Below are positions 44,930 through 54,673 of a stretch of 64,000 nucleotides of DNA, one piece after another. The DNA lies in NCBI GenBank assembly GCA_036704045.1, contig DATNQM010000037.1, forward strand, positions 310,001 through 374,000. Reading direction: 5' to 3'. The DNA is from Ancylothrix sp036704045. Lineage in GTDB: Bacteria > Cyanobacteriota > Cyanobacteriia > Cyanobacteriales > Oscillatoriaceae. The position numbers were made by a program, and so were the translations under genes. Every line of letters starts with the position of its first letter. The first letter of the stretch is position 1. Below the pieces are notes generated by a model. The model saw only the letters and a list, made by a program, of their open reading frames with translations, made no database searches and was not told the origin of the DNA.

Positions 44930-47563
44930 ATGTCATCCTTTCCTGAATTTTTATCTGGTAGTGAAATTCGTCAAAAGTTCCTTGACTTCTATGCCGAACG
45001 AGGTCATCAAGTTTTACCAAGCGCCTCGCTAGTGCCAGAAGATCCAACGGTTTTGTTAACGATTGCCGGTATGTTACCGTTTAAACCTATTTTTTTAGGA
45101 CAGCGGACTCCTGAATTTAAGAGAGCTACTACATCCCAAAAATGTATCCGCACCAATGATATCGAAAATGTGGGACGAACTGCCAGACACCACACTTTTT
45201 TTGAGATGTTGGGAAATTTTAGTTTTGGCGATTATTTTAAAGAACAAGCAATTGCTTGGGGATGGGAATTATCAACAAAAATTTTTAATTTACCTCCAGA
45301 AAATTTGGTGGTAAGTGTATTTCGTGAAGATGAAGAAGCCTATGCAATTTGGCGTGATAAAATTGGGGTTTCAGAAAAACGTATTAAGCGGATGGATGAA
45401 GCTGATAATTTTTGGGCAAGTGGCCCGACTGGCCCCTGTGGGCCTTGTTCGGAAATCTATTATGATTTTCATCCAGAAAAGGGAGATGAAACGATAGATT
45501 TAGAAGATGATAGCCGGTTTATTGAATTTTATAATTTGGTGTTTATGCAATACAATCGGGATGGAGAAGGTAATCTCACCCCGCTTGCAAATAAAAACAT
45601 CGATACCGGCATGGGATTGGAACGGATGGCGCAAATTTTGCAAAAAGTTCCAAATAATTACGAAACAGATTTGATTTTTCCGATCATAAAAACGGCGGCG
45701 GAAATTGCCGGGATTGATTACAGCAAAGCTGAGGAAAAAACGAAGGTATCTTTAAAGGTGATTGGGGATCATGTGCGTTCGGTTGTACACATGATTGCGG
45801 ATGAAATTCGGGCTTCTAATGTTGGACGTGGTTATGTTTTACGGCGTTTAATTCGTCGAGTGGTTCGTCATGGCCGGTTGATTGGTATTGAAGGCGAATT
45901 TACAACAAAAGTTGCCGAAACTGCGATTCAATTATCGGAAAATGCTTATCCCAATGTACGGAAAAGAGAGGCACAAATTAAAGCAGAATTGCAGCGCGAA
46001 GAAAACCGTTTTTTGAAAACTTTGGAACGGGGAGAAAAGCTGCTGACAGATATTTTGTCAAAGAAACCTCAACAAATTTCTGGGGTGGATGCTTTTACGC
46101 TTTATGATACTTATGGTTTCCCGTTGGAGTTGACCCAAGAAATTGCCGAAGAACAGGGAATAACGGTGGATGTAAAGGGTTTTGAATCGGAAATGGAGGC
46201 GCAGAAAAATCGTGGTAGAGAAGCGCACGAAACTATCGATTTAACTGTGCAAGGTTCTCTGGATAAATTAGCAGAAAATATCCAAGCAACTGAGTTTGTG
46301 GGATATAGTGAGCCGGTGACCGAAGCTGAGGTGACGGTAATATTAATTAATGGCGAAAGTGTGGAGGAAGCAGAAGCAGGAAATGCGGTGCAAATTGTCT
46401 TGAATAAAACGCCTTTTTATGCTGAGTCTGGCGGACAAATTGGTGACCAGGGTTATCTTTCTGGGAGTGATTTGGTAGTGCGCGTTGAGGATGTAAAAAA
46501 AGAATCGGATTTCTTTGTACATTTTGGCCGTATTGAAAGGGGAGTTGTTAGAGTTGGAGATGCCATAACGGCTCAAATTGACCGCGCTCAGCGTCGGCGT
46601 ACTCAAGCAAATCATACTGCAACTCATTTGTTGCAAGCAGCGCTGAAAAAAATTGTAGATGATACGATTTCCCAGGCTGGTTCTTTGGTAGATTTTGATC
46701 GTTTGCGGTTTGATTTTAATTGTCCCCGTGCTTTAAGTGCAACTGAATTGCAAGAAGTGGAAGAGCAAATTAATCTATGGATTGCGGAGGCTCATTCTGC
46801 ACAAGTAAATCAATTGCCGTTAGAAGAAGCTAAGGCAAAAGGTGCGGTGGCGATGTTTGGTGAGAAGTATGGTGATGTTGTCCGGGTGGTCGATTATCCG
46901 GGCGTTTCGATGGAGTTGTGCGGTGGAACTCATGTTAGTAATACGGCGGAAATTGGGGTGTTTAAGATTATCTCTGAAACCGGCATTGCTTCGGGGGTTC
47001 GTCGTATTGAGGCGGTGGCCGGCCCGTCGGTTTTAGAGTATCTTAATTTGCGAGATAAAGTTGTTAAAGAGTTGACGGATCGCTTTAAGGTTAAGCCTGA
47101 AGAAGTGGCGGATCGTGTTACATCTTTGCAAAGTGAACTGAAAGCTACTCAAAAACAATTGGAAGCTGCAAAGGCGGAGTTAGCTATTGCAAAATCTGAG
47201 CAATTGTTAGCCCAAGCTGAGGCGCTGGGTGAGTTTAAGTTTATTGTTGCTCAACTTGATGATGTGGAGGCGGAAGCTTTGAAGACTGCTGCCGAACGTT
47301 TACAGCAAAAATTAGGGGCTGTCGGTGCGGTTGTTTTGACAAGTGTACCGGAGGCAAATAAGGTTAATTTTATTGCTGTTTTTGGCGCAGATGTAGTTAA
47401 AAAAGGTTTGCAAGCAGGTAAATTTATTGGTGCTGTTGCTAAAGTTTGCGGCGGTGGCGGTGGCGGACGTCCGAATTTAGCCCAGGCTGGGGGACGTGAT
47501 AGCACTAAGCTAAATGAAGCTTTAGAAACTGCTCATAAGCTGTTAGTTGAAGGTTTGCAATAA
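44930..47563 (+). CDS. alaS: Alanyl-tRNA synthetase
   Basis: AlaS charges tRNA-Ala and edits Ser/Gly mischarging. The class II core is at the N-terminus (MLPFKPIFLGQ, TSQKCIRTNDIENVG, TGPCGPCSEIYYD). The editing domain shows HTATHLLQAALK and the zinc motif CGGTHV. The C-terminal C-Ala domain ends with VAKVCGGGGGGRPNLAQAGG. The 877 residues are complete. It has its own strong terminator. Confidence 0.98.
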   Translation: MSSFPEFLSGSEIRQKFLDFYAERGHQVLPSASLVPEDPTVLLTIAGMLPFKPIFLGQRTPEFKRATTSQKCIRTNDIENVGRTARHHTFFEMLGNFSFGDYFKEQAIAWGWELSTKIFNLPPENLVVSVFREDEEAYAIWRDKIGVSEKRIKRMDEADNFWASGPTGPCGPCSEIYYDFHPEKGDETIDLEDDSRFIEFYNLVFMQYNRDGEGNLTPLANKNIDTGMGLERMAQILQKVPNNYETDLIFPIIKTAAEIAGIDYSKAEEKTKVSLKVIGDHVRSVVHMIADEIRASNVGRGYVLRRLIRRVVRHGRLIGIEGEFTTKVAETAIQLSENAYPNVRKREAQIKAELQREENRFLKTLERGEKLLTDILSKKPQQISGVDAFTLYDTYGFPLELTQEIAEEQGITVDVKGFESEMEAQKNRGREAHETIDLTVQGSLDKLAENIQATEFVGYSEPVTEAEVTVILINGESVEEAEAGNAVQIVLNKTPFYAESGGQIGDQGYLSGSDLVVRVEDVKKESDFFVHFGRIERGVVRVGDAITAQIDRAQRRRTQANHTATHLLQAALKKIVDDTISQAGSLVDFDRLRFDFNCPRALSATELQEVEEQINLWIAEAHSAQVNQLPLEEAKAKGAVAMFGEKYGDVVRVVDYPGVSMELCGGTHVSNTAEIGVFKIISETGIASGVRRIEAVAGPSVLEYLNLRDKVVKELTDRFKVKPEEVADRVTSLQSELKATQKQLEAAKAELAIAKSEQLLAQAEALGEFKFIVAQLDDVEAEALKTAAERLQQKLGAVGAVVLTSVPEANKVNFIAVFGADVVKKGLQAGKFIGAVAKVCGGGGGGRPNLAQAGGRDSTKLNEALETAHKLLVEGLQ

Positions 47564-47569
47564 TATTGT

Positions 47570-47598
47570 AGGTTGGGTTAATTAACCCAACCTTTTTT
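47570..47598 (+). terminator. Perfect-palindrome terminator after alaS
   Basis: A 24-base perfect palindrome (47570-47593, core AGGTTGGGTTAA) is followed by a T tract. It lies just after the alaS stop and shares its arm with the repeat after hemE. Confidence 0.9.
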
Positions 47599-47614
47599 GT
47601 AAAAGGAGAAAGTT

Positions 47615-47875
47615 ATGCCACGTTATGAACGGTTTACAATTCAGATGCAAATTACGCGGATGTTTAATGAGGGTCAATCTTTTTTTGCTCCGATAAAGGT
47701 ACAGGATTGGTTAAAAGAACGTAATGAAAGCCCGGCGGATTATGAGATTATTTTTAATCAAAAGCCTGCGCCTCCGGGTTCAGGGAGAATTATTGATATT
47801 GAGATAGAATTGCGGCGTAAAGATGGCAAGCCGGTTGATTCTTGGTTGTTGGAACAATTGAATAGCCATGCTTAG
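47615..47875 (+). CDS. Conserved-looking small hypothetical protein
   Basis: An 86-residue frame with a good ribosome site (AAAGGAGAAAG before ATG) lies 51 bp after alaS. The protein has charged and aromatic residues in a balanced soluble pattern: RYERFTIQMQITRMF, WLKERNESPADYEIIF and RIIDIEIELRRKDGKP. It has no membrane segment and no motif I recognise. The terminator between it and alaS suggests separate or read-through expression. A real gene is likely because of the site and the clean terminator after it. Confidence 0.7.
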   Translation: MPRYERFTIQMQITRMFNEGQSFFAPIKVQDWLKERNESPADYEIIFNQKPAPPGSGRIIDIEIELRRKDGKPVDSWLLEQLNSHA

Positions 47876-47880
47876 GGGTT

Positions 47881-47996
47881 TATACCAATTTCCATAATTT
47901 TTACTACATTTCAAGGAAGCAGCACCCCTTTAAAGTACCCCAAGAAGCGGGGGATTTAGGGGGTATGTGTAGCAGTGTTTTATAGATTTGGTATTA
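47881..47996. repeat. MITE-like element with imperfect terminal inverted repeats
   Basis: TATACCAATTTC at the left and GATTTGGTATTA at the right are imperfect inverted ends of a 116-bp stretch. Inside, TACCCC and GGGGTA can pair around a purine-rich loop. No ORF is present. The TACCAAAT/ATTTGGTA ends resemble dispersed cyanobacterial spacer elements. Confidence 0.4.
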
Positions 47997-48051
47997 AATA
48001 GCATTTCTAAAAATTAGTTAATAAAAATTAGATAATATTTTGTGGGTTTTT

Positions 48052-48077
48052 AGTAGGTTTAACTAACCTACTTTTTT
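48052..48077 (+). terminator. Terminator after the small hypothetical gene
   Basis: AGTAGGTT (48052-48059) pairs with AACCTACT (48065-48072), followed by TTTTTATTTTT. Confidence 0.8.
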
Positions 48078-48164
48078 ATTTTTGGTTTTTAGGGATGAGG
48101 TTTCAGGAATGATCGCTACCAGCATTGAGGAGAAGGGAGAAGATTAATAAAAAATCGGCTTCCT

Positions 48165-48545
48165 ATGAAACTTTCCCTTTCAACTATTAACTGGAAAATT
48201 GCTTTTTTTGCCTATCTTGCTACTCTTGTAGGCATCATGCTTTTAGCCGATTTAGGAATGCTCAAAACGTTTATTTTGGCGCATCCTCCCTACGATAAAT
48301 TGGGTCATTTTATGTTGTATGGTATCGCTTCTTTTCTTAGTCATCGTGCCATCAACCGGCGCTATTTAGTTATTTTTGGTGTTTCAATTCCTTTAGGGCC
48401 GTTTATTTTTAGTCATTTTACGGCTTTTGAAGAGATATTACAATCAATTTTACCTAATCGTTCGGCAAGTTTTGAAGATTTTTTTGCGAGTATGACCGGC
48501 ATTATTTTATTTTATTGGATTGGCGAAAAATTGGATAAAAAATAG
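48165..48545 (+). CDS. VanZ-like membrane protein
   Basis: The 126 residues form about four membrane segments with the VanZ signature DKLGHFMLYG and the later EEILQSILPNRSASFEDFFASMTG, which carries the conserved Glu, Arg and Asp. VanZ-like proteins are linked to teicoplanin resistance in enterococci, but in cyanobacteria the role is unknown. It stands alone, with a short hairpin beginning at its stop codon. Confidence 0.85.
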   Translation: MKLSLSTINWKIAFFAYLATLVGIMLLADLGMLKTFILAHPPYDKLGHFMLYGIASFLSHRAINRRYLVIFGVSIPLGPFIFSHFTAFEEILQSILPNRSASFEDFFASMTGIILFYWIGEKLDKK

Positions 48546-48571
48546 GTGGGCATAACCCACCATACATTTTT
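48545..48571 (+). terminator. Short hairpin after the VanZ-like gene
   Basis: GGTGGG (48545-48550) pairs with CCCACC (48556-48561), followed by ATACATTTTTA. The stem starts on the last base of the stop codon. Confidence 0.6.
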
Positions 48572-48690
48572 ACCAATTGATAAGTTTTTTGAACTGAAAC
48601 TAGAATTCTAAGGCTAGGACTTCAAAACTTTGTTTCTGATAGAAATTTAATTAAATGTCTATTCAGAAATTAGGTTTGTTATCCCGATGT

Positions 48691-50322
48691 TTACTTAACT
48701 GAAACAACAACGCCTTGACTTTCATTAGACATTTTATCGACGGCAGCGATGGCATAAGTTCCGCGTTGCAAACGTACTGCATTTGCAGAAACAGGCAAAA
48801 CGCGTAGCAATTTCCAACTGTTTCCTGCTTGGAGATAAAGTGTCCAAGAACGAACATCACCATCTACAGAAGGTTGCCATGCAACAACATCATTGTTAAT
48901 AGTAATTCCGCTAGGAGGAACTGGGGCTGTTGCATCTAACCAAGGCATTGTTGGGGGTAAAGCCGGTGATGGATAAAGGGCAGATCGGAATGCTTCATTG
49001 ACTCCGAGGCGGTTTTCTTTAAACACTTTGTAGCTAAAGAAAATGTTGCCTAAAGAATTCTGCGGAGCAAATTTTCGCGAAATATCAACTTGACGTTTAA
49101 ATTCGCCAATTGACCAACTTCCACCATCCAATTTACTTAGGTAGTTGCCGGCATAAATATGGCGACCTTTGATGTTTTGTTGTGTCCACCAATTCAGCAA
49201 GGCAGGATAACTTTGTTGGGGAGGATCAATACGCCAGTAAAGTTGCGGTGCTAAATAATCAACCCATCCTTCTTGAAGCCATTTTTTAGCATCAGCATAA
49301 ATGTCGCTATATTGGTCAAGTCCGACAATGCCGGCCGGTTGTCCGGGGCGATAAATTCCAAAGGGACTAATGCCAAATTTAACATTAGGTTTTTCAGAGC
49401 GAATTCCTTGATCAAGACGCCGCATTAAGCTGTTAACATTTTCCCTGCGCCAGTCGCCCAAAGACATCGTACCACCGGCTGCTTTATAGGCTCCATAGGT
49501 GCGAGAATCGGGAAAAGAAACACCTTCTTTTGGATATGGATAGAAGTAATCATCTAAGTGAATTCCATCGACGTCGTAGCGACGAACCACATCCATGATC
49601 ACGTTATAAGTTCGGTCTTGGACTTCTTTTGCACCGGGATCCATCCACAATAAATCGCCATATTGATAGGCATATTGTGGAAATTGATTTGCCATGTGGT
49701 TTGGTGCAAGATTACCGCGTCCTGGTGATTTTGCCCGGTAAGGATTAAACCATGCGTGAAGTTCTATGTTGCGTTTATGGGCTTCATTAACTGCAAATTC
49801 CAAGGGGTCATAATAGGGAGATGGTGCGACGCCTTGGGTGCCGGTTAACCACCCACTCCAAGGTTCAATTGATGAGGCATAAAAAGCATCACCGGCCGGT
49901 CTAACTTGCAAGACCAAAGCATTAAGATTTAAGGTTTGCATTCTGTCAAGAATGCTGATTAATTCTGCTTGTTGTTGTTGCACCGGCATTCCCGGTTTAG
50001 AAGGCCAATCAATATTTGCTACGGTAGCTACCCACACCCCACGAAATTCGCGTTGATGTCCTACTGTTATTAATTGAGTGCTATCAAGAGCAGTGCTGTT
50101 GGCCGGTGGAAATGCCGCATAAACTTGACTCATGCCCAAACCAAAAATTAGGGAGATTGCAAATATTAAAACCCTGCTTTTTTTGTGTTTATTTGCAAAA
50201 GGCTGAGACACCTCAGTATGGGAGGAAGAAAATTTGCCAAAGCGAGGCCGGTTAGGGCTGAAATTTTGCCATCCTAGACGGAGGCGGTTGAGAAGTCGGA
50301 GAAAAATGTCAGTCAAATTCAT
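48691..50322 (-). CDS. Family 10-like glycosyl hydrolase (GHL10), exported
   Basis: A basic N-terminus, a hydrophobic segment (VLIFAISLIFGLGMSQVYA) and a likely cleavage before AFPP indicate export. The following domain shows the GHL10/DUF187 pattern: EFRGVWVATVANIDWPS, LNALVLQVRPAGDAFY, HAWFNPYRA, DGIHLDDYFYP and FGISPFGIYRPG. Known members act on peptidoglycan-like or other glycans. A C-terminal ~80-residue beta-type domain follows. The open frame starts at TTG 50358, but ATG at 50322 is chosen, giving 543 residues. Confidence 0.9.
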   Translation of the reverse strand: MNLTDIFLRLLNRLRLGWQNFSPNRPRFGKFSSSHTEVSQPFANKHKKSRVLIFAISLIFGLGMSQVYAAFPPANSTALDSTQLITVGHQREFRGVWVATVANIDWPSKPGMPVQQQQAELISILDRMQTLNLNALVLQVRPAGDAFYASSIEPWSGWLTGTQGVAPSPYYDPLEFAVNEAHKRNIELHAWFNPYRAKSPGRGNLAPNHMANQFPQYAYQYGDLLWMDPGAKEVQDRTYNVIMDVVRRYDVDGIHLDDYFYPYPKEGVSFPDSRTYGAYKAAGGTMSLGDWRRENVNSLMRRLDQGIRSEKPNVKFGISPFGIYRPGQPAGIVGLDQYSDIYADAKKWLQEGWVDYLAPQLYWRIDPPQQSYPALLNWWTQQNIKGRHIYAGNYLSKLDGGSWSIGEFKRQVDISRKFAPQNSLGNIFFSYKVFKENRLGVNEAFRSALYPSPALPPTMPWLDATAPVPPSGITINNDVVAWQPSVDGDVRSWTLYLQAGNSWKLLRVLPVSANAVRLQRGTYAIAAVDKMSNESQGVVVSVK

Positions 50323-50590
50323 GTTTTTTGCAGTTCGATCTTGAGTCGTCAACAGCAATGCTCCCCATCATACCATTTTTGATTTTTATCAAAAAACTTA
50401 TATTGGATTAGGTTAAGACTGTTGATTGCTCAAAGTTTGTCAAAAGTTATTGGTTTTGTTTACTTGTTTAGTTTTCCCACTTTTGATAGACCCTAACCGG
50501 AAAGAGCGATTTTTTTGTTTTGGATGATATTTTTCCAACAATTTTAGCCTAAAAGGGTGAGTGGATCATTTTTTGCTATCAGAGAAAAAC

Positions 50591-53095
50591 CTATAGACTT
50601 TCCCCGAAATCCTGTTGTTCCAGTTTATTTTTGATTTTTTTGATCATGCGTTGGCTTGCCTGTGCCATACTTTCTTTAAAGTTTATCTTGGTAATTTCGA
50701 TGTTTTGTAAATCCGTCATTTCTTGTCGCGCCAGCAGAAAATAAGTCCTCATGTCTCCTTTACCTTTGACTTGAATAATGCCACGTTTTTCAAAAATATA
50801 TTTATGGCGTAAGAGTCTATGAGTTGTATCAGAAACATGAATCCGTCCGGGGCTACCGTGAGATTCCATGCGGGAAGCTGTGTTAACAGTATCACCCCAC
50901 AAATCGTAAATAAATTTTTTAATTCCAATCACACCAGCCACCACCGGCCCCGAATGAATGCCTATTCTGATACTAAAATTTAGGTTGTTTTGGGAATTAA
51001 ATTCGACAATTGCCTTTTGCATATCCAGCGCCATTTCTGCAATTGCTTCGGCATGATTTACACGGCGTTTTGGCAAGCCTCCCACAACCATATAGGCATC
51101 ACCAATTGTTTTAATTTTTTCTAAACCATAATGTTCGGTAAGCCGGTCAAAAGCGGAAAAAATTTGATTTAACAAACTCACTAAGGCTATCGGAGAAAGC
51201 GAGGAGGCAATTTCTGTGAAACCCACAATATCTGCAAACAAAACTGTTACCGCTCCAAAATTTTCTGCAATGGTTGCTTGTTCGTGTTTTAGGCGTTCGG
51301 CAATTGCTTCCGGTAAAATATTTAACAAAAGTCGTTCGGTTTGTTGTTGTTCATGGCGCAAGGCTTCTTCGGCCACTAAGCGTTGTGTAATATCTCTAAA
51401 AATTGCCCGCGTTGCCACCGGCTTACCTTCCACAACCTTGCAATTTATACTGCCTTCTACAAATATTTTTTGACCATTTTTACTGATAAACGCCGCTTGT
51501 ACACGCTGTAATTTTTCCCCAGATATTACTCGCTTAAACATTTCCCCACATTGCTCTTGACAATCGGGATGCAGCACTTCAAAAACACTCATATTGGCAA
51601 GGTCTTCTTCGCTATAGCCCAAGGTTTCTTTCCAGGCACGATTCACATAAATAAAACTTCCATCCGAAGCTACTGATTGAATCAAATCAGTAGCATTTTC
51701 AAACAAATCACGGTAGCGTTCTTCGCTTTCTGCTAATGCTAATTCGGCTTGTTTGCGCTTCATGAATTGCCCTATTTGAGAAGCAATCGCATTTATTGTT
51801 TGTACAACTTCGTCATCGCGACTTTCTATCTCTTGCTTAAAAAACACCATTACTCCCAAAACTTCTCCATTGCTGAGGATAGGCACACCCAATGCAGCGT
51901 GTAAGTTATTTTCTTCTGCTAGTTTTTTTCTCCCAAATAAAGGTTCTTGCAAAACATCCGTTACCCACAAACATGACTTAGTTGTCCAAACTTTACCAGG
52001 TAAATCTAAATCCAAAGCAAACACTAAGTTTTTAGATAAATTGATAAATTCTCCATTTAAAGTTGACGGACGCGACCAAATTTCTGCACATTTAAGAATT
52101 TTTGAGTCTGGAAAATCAATATTTTTATTAAAGTTTCTTTGTCCCTTGGAAGAAATTTCTTCTGGGAGCCAAAGCTCACCAACTGTCCAGCCTAATACTT
52201 CGCAAATTGCTAACAATATTTTTGGTATAGATTGTTCAAAATTAATAGCTTCTGATAAAATTCTAGCAATAGCATACTCTACTGTTATACGTTGCTGAGT
52301 ACGCTGCCGTTCTGTAATATTTCTCCCAATATAAATAATATCTTTTGTGGTATTAACTTCTAAGTTGTTATCACTATCTGAGGCAATTCTAGCGCAGGAA
52401 AATTCAACAGTAATTTTTTTACCTGCTTTGGTATAGCAAGGTAACTCAACATCTTTGACTAACTCTCCTTCTACTAAAATATCTTCTTCAGCTATCAAAT
52501 TTAAAAAACTTTTATTAGCAATCAAAGTCGAAATATTTTGTCCTTCAAGTTCTTTTTCCTGGTAGCCAAATAAGCTGCGGGCTGCCGGGTTAACTGATTT
52601 AATTTCTCCAGAAGCTTTTGTTACCACCAAAGCTTCTGCCATAGAGCTAATAATTTGATTAATGTAATTACGAGAATTTGATAAAAATCCTAATAAAAGA
52701 TGAGTTTCATTAGAACTTTGCACCAATCTTTGCTCTAGCATCATTCGCTCTGTAACATCTTCAAAAAAGATAATTAATTGTTTTTCTTGAGTTTCTTCAT
52801 CCTCATATAAATTTACATAAAGGTCAAGATATAAGGGGGAAGTATTATGACTAAAACGACCAATACTTTTTAACTCAAAACTTTTTTCTTGACCTAAAAA
52901 AATCCCTATCAATAAATCTTCTGTACCAATCAATTCAGGAAAGCTAAGACGCACATCCTTTCCCACATCTAGCTCATCAAAACAATCAGCAAACCTCTTG
53001 ACATTTGAGGATAGCTCTACAATTATCAAATCTTCATCAAGGGTTAGGTACTCTAAATGATGGGGAAGGAGTAATTTTTGTAAAACTTTTTTCAT
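50591..53095 (-). CDS. Adenylate cyclase with sensor module, PAS and GAF domains
   Basis: The 834 residues contain an N-terminal module (about 1-145) shared with two neighbours, a PAS (145-262), a GAF (268-447), a second PAS (455-575) and a class III cyclase domain (about 605-790). Metal ligands D622 (LFADIVGFT) and D666 (TIGDAYMVV), the adenine-selecting K662 and D731 (YDLWGDTVN), and N738/R742 are all present, so cAMP is the expected product. No membrane segment is seen. It starts 36 bp after the kinase gene at 53132, so the two are probably one operon. Confidence 0.93.
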   Translation of the reverse strand: MKKVLQKLLLPHHLEYLTLDEDLIIVELSSNVKRFADCFDELDVGKDVRLSFPELIGTEDLLIGIFLGQEKSFELKSIGRFSHNTSPLYLDLYVNLYEDEETQEKQLIIFFEDVTERMMLEQRLVQSSNETHLLLGFLSNSRNYINQIISSMAEALVVTKASGEIKSVNPAARSLFGYQEKELEGQNISTLIANKSFLNLIAEEDILVEGELVKDVELPCYTKAGKKITVEFSCARIASDSDNNLEVNTTKDIIYIGRNITERQRTQQRITVEYAIARILSEAINFEQSIPKILLAICEVLGWTVGELWLPEEISSKGQRNFNKNIDFPDSKILKCAEIWSRPSTLNGEFINLSKNLVFALDLDLPGKVWTTKSCLWVTDVLQEPLFGRKKLAEENNLHAALGVPILSNGEVLGVMVFFKQEIESRDDEVVQTINAIASQIGQFMKRKQAELALAESEERYRDLFENATDLIQSVASDGSFIYVNRAWKETLGYSEEDLANMSVFEVLHPDCQEQCGEMFKRVISGEKLQRVQAAFISKNGQKIFVEGSINCKVVEGKPVATRAIFRDITQRLVAEEALRHEQQQTERLLLNILPEAIAERLKHEQATIAENFGAVTVLFADIVGFTEIASSLSPIALVSLLNQIFSAFDRLTEHYGLEKIKTIGDAYMVVGGLPKRRVNHAEAIAEMALDMQKAIVEFNSQNNLNFSIRIGIHSGPVVAGVIGIKKFIYDLWGDTVNTASRMESHGSPGRIHVSDTTHRLLRHKYIFEKRGIIQVKGKGDMRTYFLLARQEMTDLQNIEITKINFKESMAQASQRMIKKIKNKLEQQDFGESL

Positions 53096-53131
53096 GTCGG
53101 CTCTTTTTTTGGTTAGACCCTTATTTTTATA

Positions 53132-54673
53132 TTACCTAATTTCATCTGACTCCATACTAGTATTATTTTTAATCGGCAAAATAACTTTAAACTTAGTACC
53201 CTTACCCACTTCACTTTCCATGATAATTTCACCCTTGTGTAAATCTACTGAACTTTTAACAATTGCCAATCCCAACCCTGTACCAGATATATGATTAACA
53301 TTTTTACCTCGATAAAAAGACTCAAAAAGTCGTTTTTTATCTTCTTCTAAAATCCCCATTCCTTCGTCTTCTATTTCAAAAACTACTTTGTCGTTTTCTT
53401 CTCTCAAATCAAATCTCACTACTCCACCTTGCGGAGAATATTTAATGGCATTAGAAAGTAAATTTACAAGAATTTGTCTGAGCAATTTTTCATCCACCCA
53501 ACCAAAAATGTTTTCATCAAAACACCTAAAAGATAGAGAATGCTTTTTGCTTTTACTAAACTGCATTTCTGCAATAATTCCTTCAGAAAACTTTTTGATA
53601 TCTAACAGGCTAGGATGAAAAGTCAGTTTTCCCGCCTCCGCTTTACTGAGCAGTAGCACTTCATCTAACATATCGGTCATTTGACGGATAGCATTTTCTA
53701 TCATTTTAAAATACTGCTTAACTTTTGTTTTATGTTTGTCTGTTGTTTCATAAAAGTTTTCTAATAGCTCAACAGAAGTTAAAATAATTGTTAGGGGAGT
53801 CCGAAATTCATGGGAAGTCATCGAAATAAAATTTGCCCGTAGTTGATTGAGTTCTTTTTGTTTTTCTAAAGCCTTGTAAGTTTCTAATTCGGCCCGTTTT
53901 CTTTCTGTAATATCCCGACCAATATAAACAAAGTTTCGACATTCTTTTACATCTGTCTGAATAGAAGAGCAAGAAAAATCTACTAAAAAATTATCACCAT
54001 TTTTTTTTCTACATACTACCTCCATCTCTCTTGACAAATGTGGCTCTATTAAATTTGTTGCTTTTTCTTCATTTCGATCTATAAATTGCGTATTTTTAAT
54101 TAATAATGAAATTGGCTGCCCTAACAATTCTTCTTCACTATAGCCAAACAATTTTTGAGCCGCAATATTAATTGTTTTGATTTGCCCTGAATTATTTGTT
54201 ACCAATAAAGCATCCCCCATTGATGTAATAATTTTATTAACATAATCTTGGGAACTTGCTAAGGCACTCACCAGCAAATTTGCTTCATTAGCTCTTTGAA
54301 CTAAAGCTTGCTTTAAAACCATGTTTTCTGTAACATCTTCAAATAAAATTAACAGAAAATTTTCAAGAGTATTTTCATCCTGATAGGAGCTTATATATAA
54401 ATCTATATAAAGAGGCTGTTTCCCTTCACTAAATCTGCCAATTCCTTTTAACTCAAAAGAAGCTTTTTTACCAGATAAAACTTCTTTTAATACTTCTTCA
54501 GCCCCAATGAGTTCAGGAAAACCAGCCCGAACGTCTCTACCAGGATAAACTTCTTCGGGTCTATCAGCAAATTCGCTAACCGATCTGGAAGTGTCCAAAA
54601 TTATGAATTTGGTACTTATGGATAAATACTCAATATGGCGAGGGGCCAATAATTTTTGTAAAAAAGGGTTCAT
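53132..54673 (-). CDS. Histidine kinase with the shared sensor module
   Basis: The 513 residues hold the shared module (about 1-145), a PAS (145-260), HisKA with H288 in MTSHEFRTPLTIIL, and an ATPase domain (about 395-500) with EDEGMGI and GTGLGLAI. No receiver or membrane segment is present. The first 190 residues align throughout with the cyclase downstream and with the 383-aa protein at 57321. It is the first gene of a two-gene unit. Partner response regulator is not obvious; the REC protein at 55581 is nearest. Confidence 0.93.
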   Translation of the reverse strand: MNPFLQKLLAPRHIEYLSISTKFIILDTSRSVSEFADRPEEVYPGRDVRAGFPELIGAEEVLKEVLSGKKASFELKGIGRFSEGKQPLYIDLYISSYQDENTLENFLLILFEDVTENMVLKQALVQRANEANLLVSALASSQDYVNKIITSMGDALLVTNNSGQIKTINIAAQKLFGYSEEELLGQPISLLIKNTQFIDRNEEKATNLIEPHLSREMEVVCRKKNGDNFLVDFSCSSIQTDVKECRNFVYIGRDITERKRAELETYKALEKQKELNQLRANFISMTSHEFRTPLTIILTSVELLENFYETTDKHKTKVKQYFKMIENAIRQMTDMLDEVLLLSKAEAGKLTFHPSLLDIKKFSEGIIAEMQFSKSKKHSLSFRCFDENIFGWVDEKLLRQILVNLLSNAIKYSPQGGVVRFDLREENDKVVFEIEDEGMGILEEDKKRLFESFYRGKNVNHISGTGLGLAIVKSSVDLHKGEIIMESEVGKGTKFKVILPIKNNTSMESDEIR

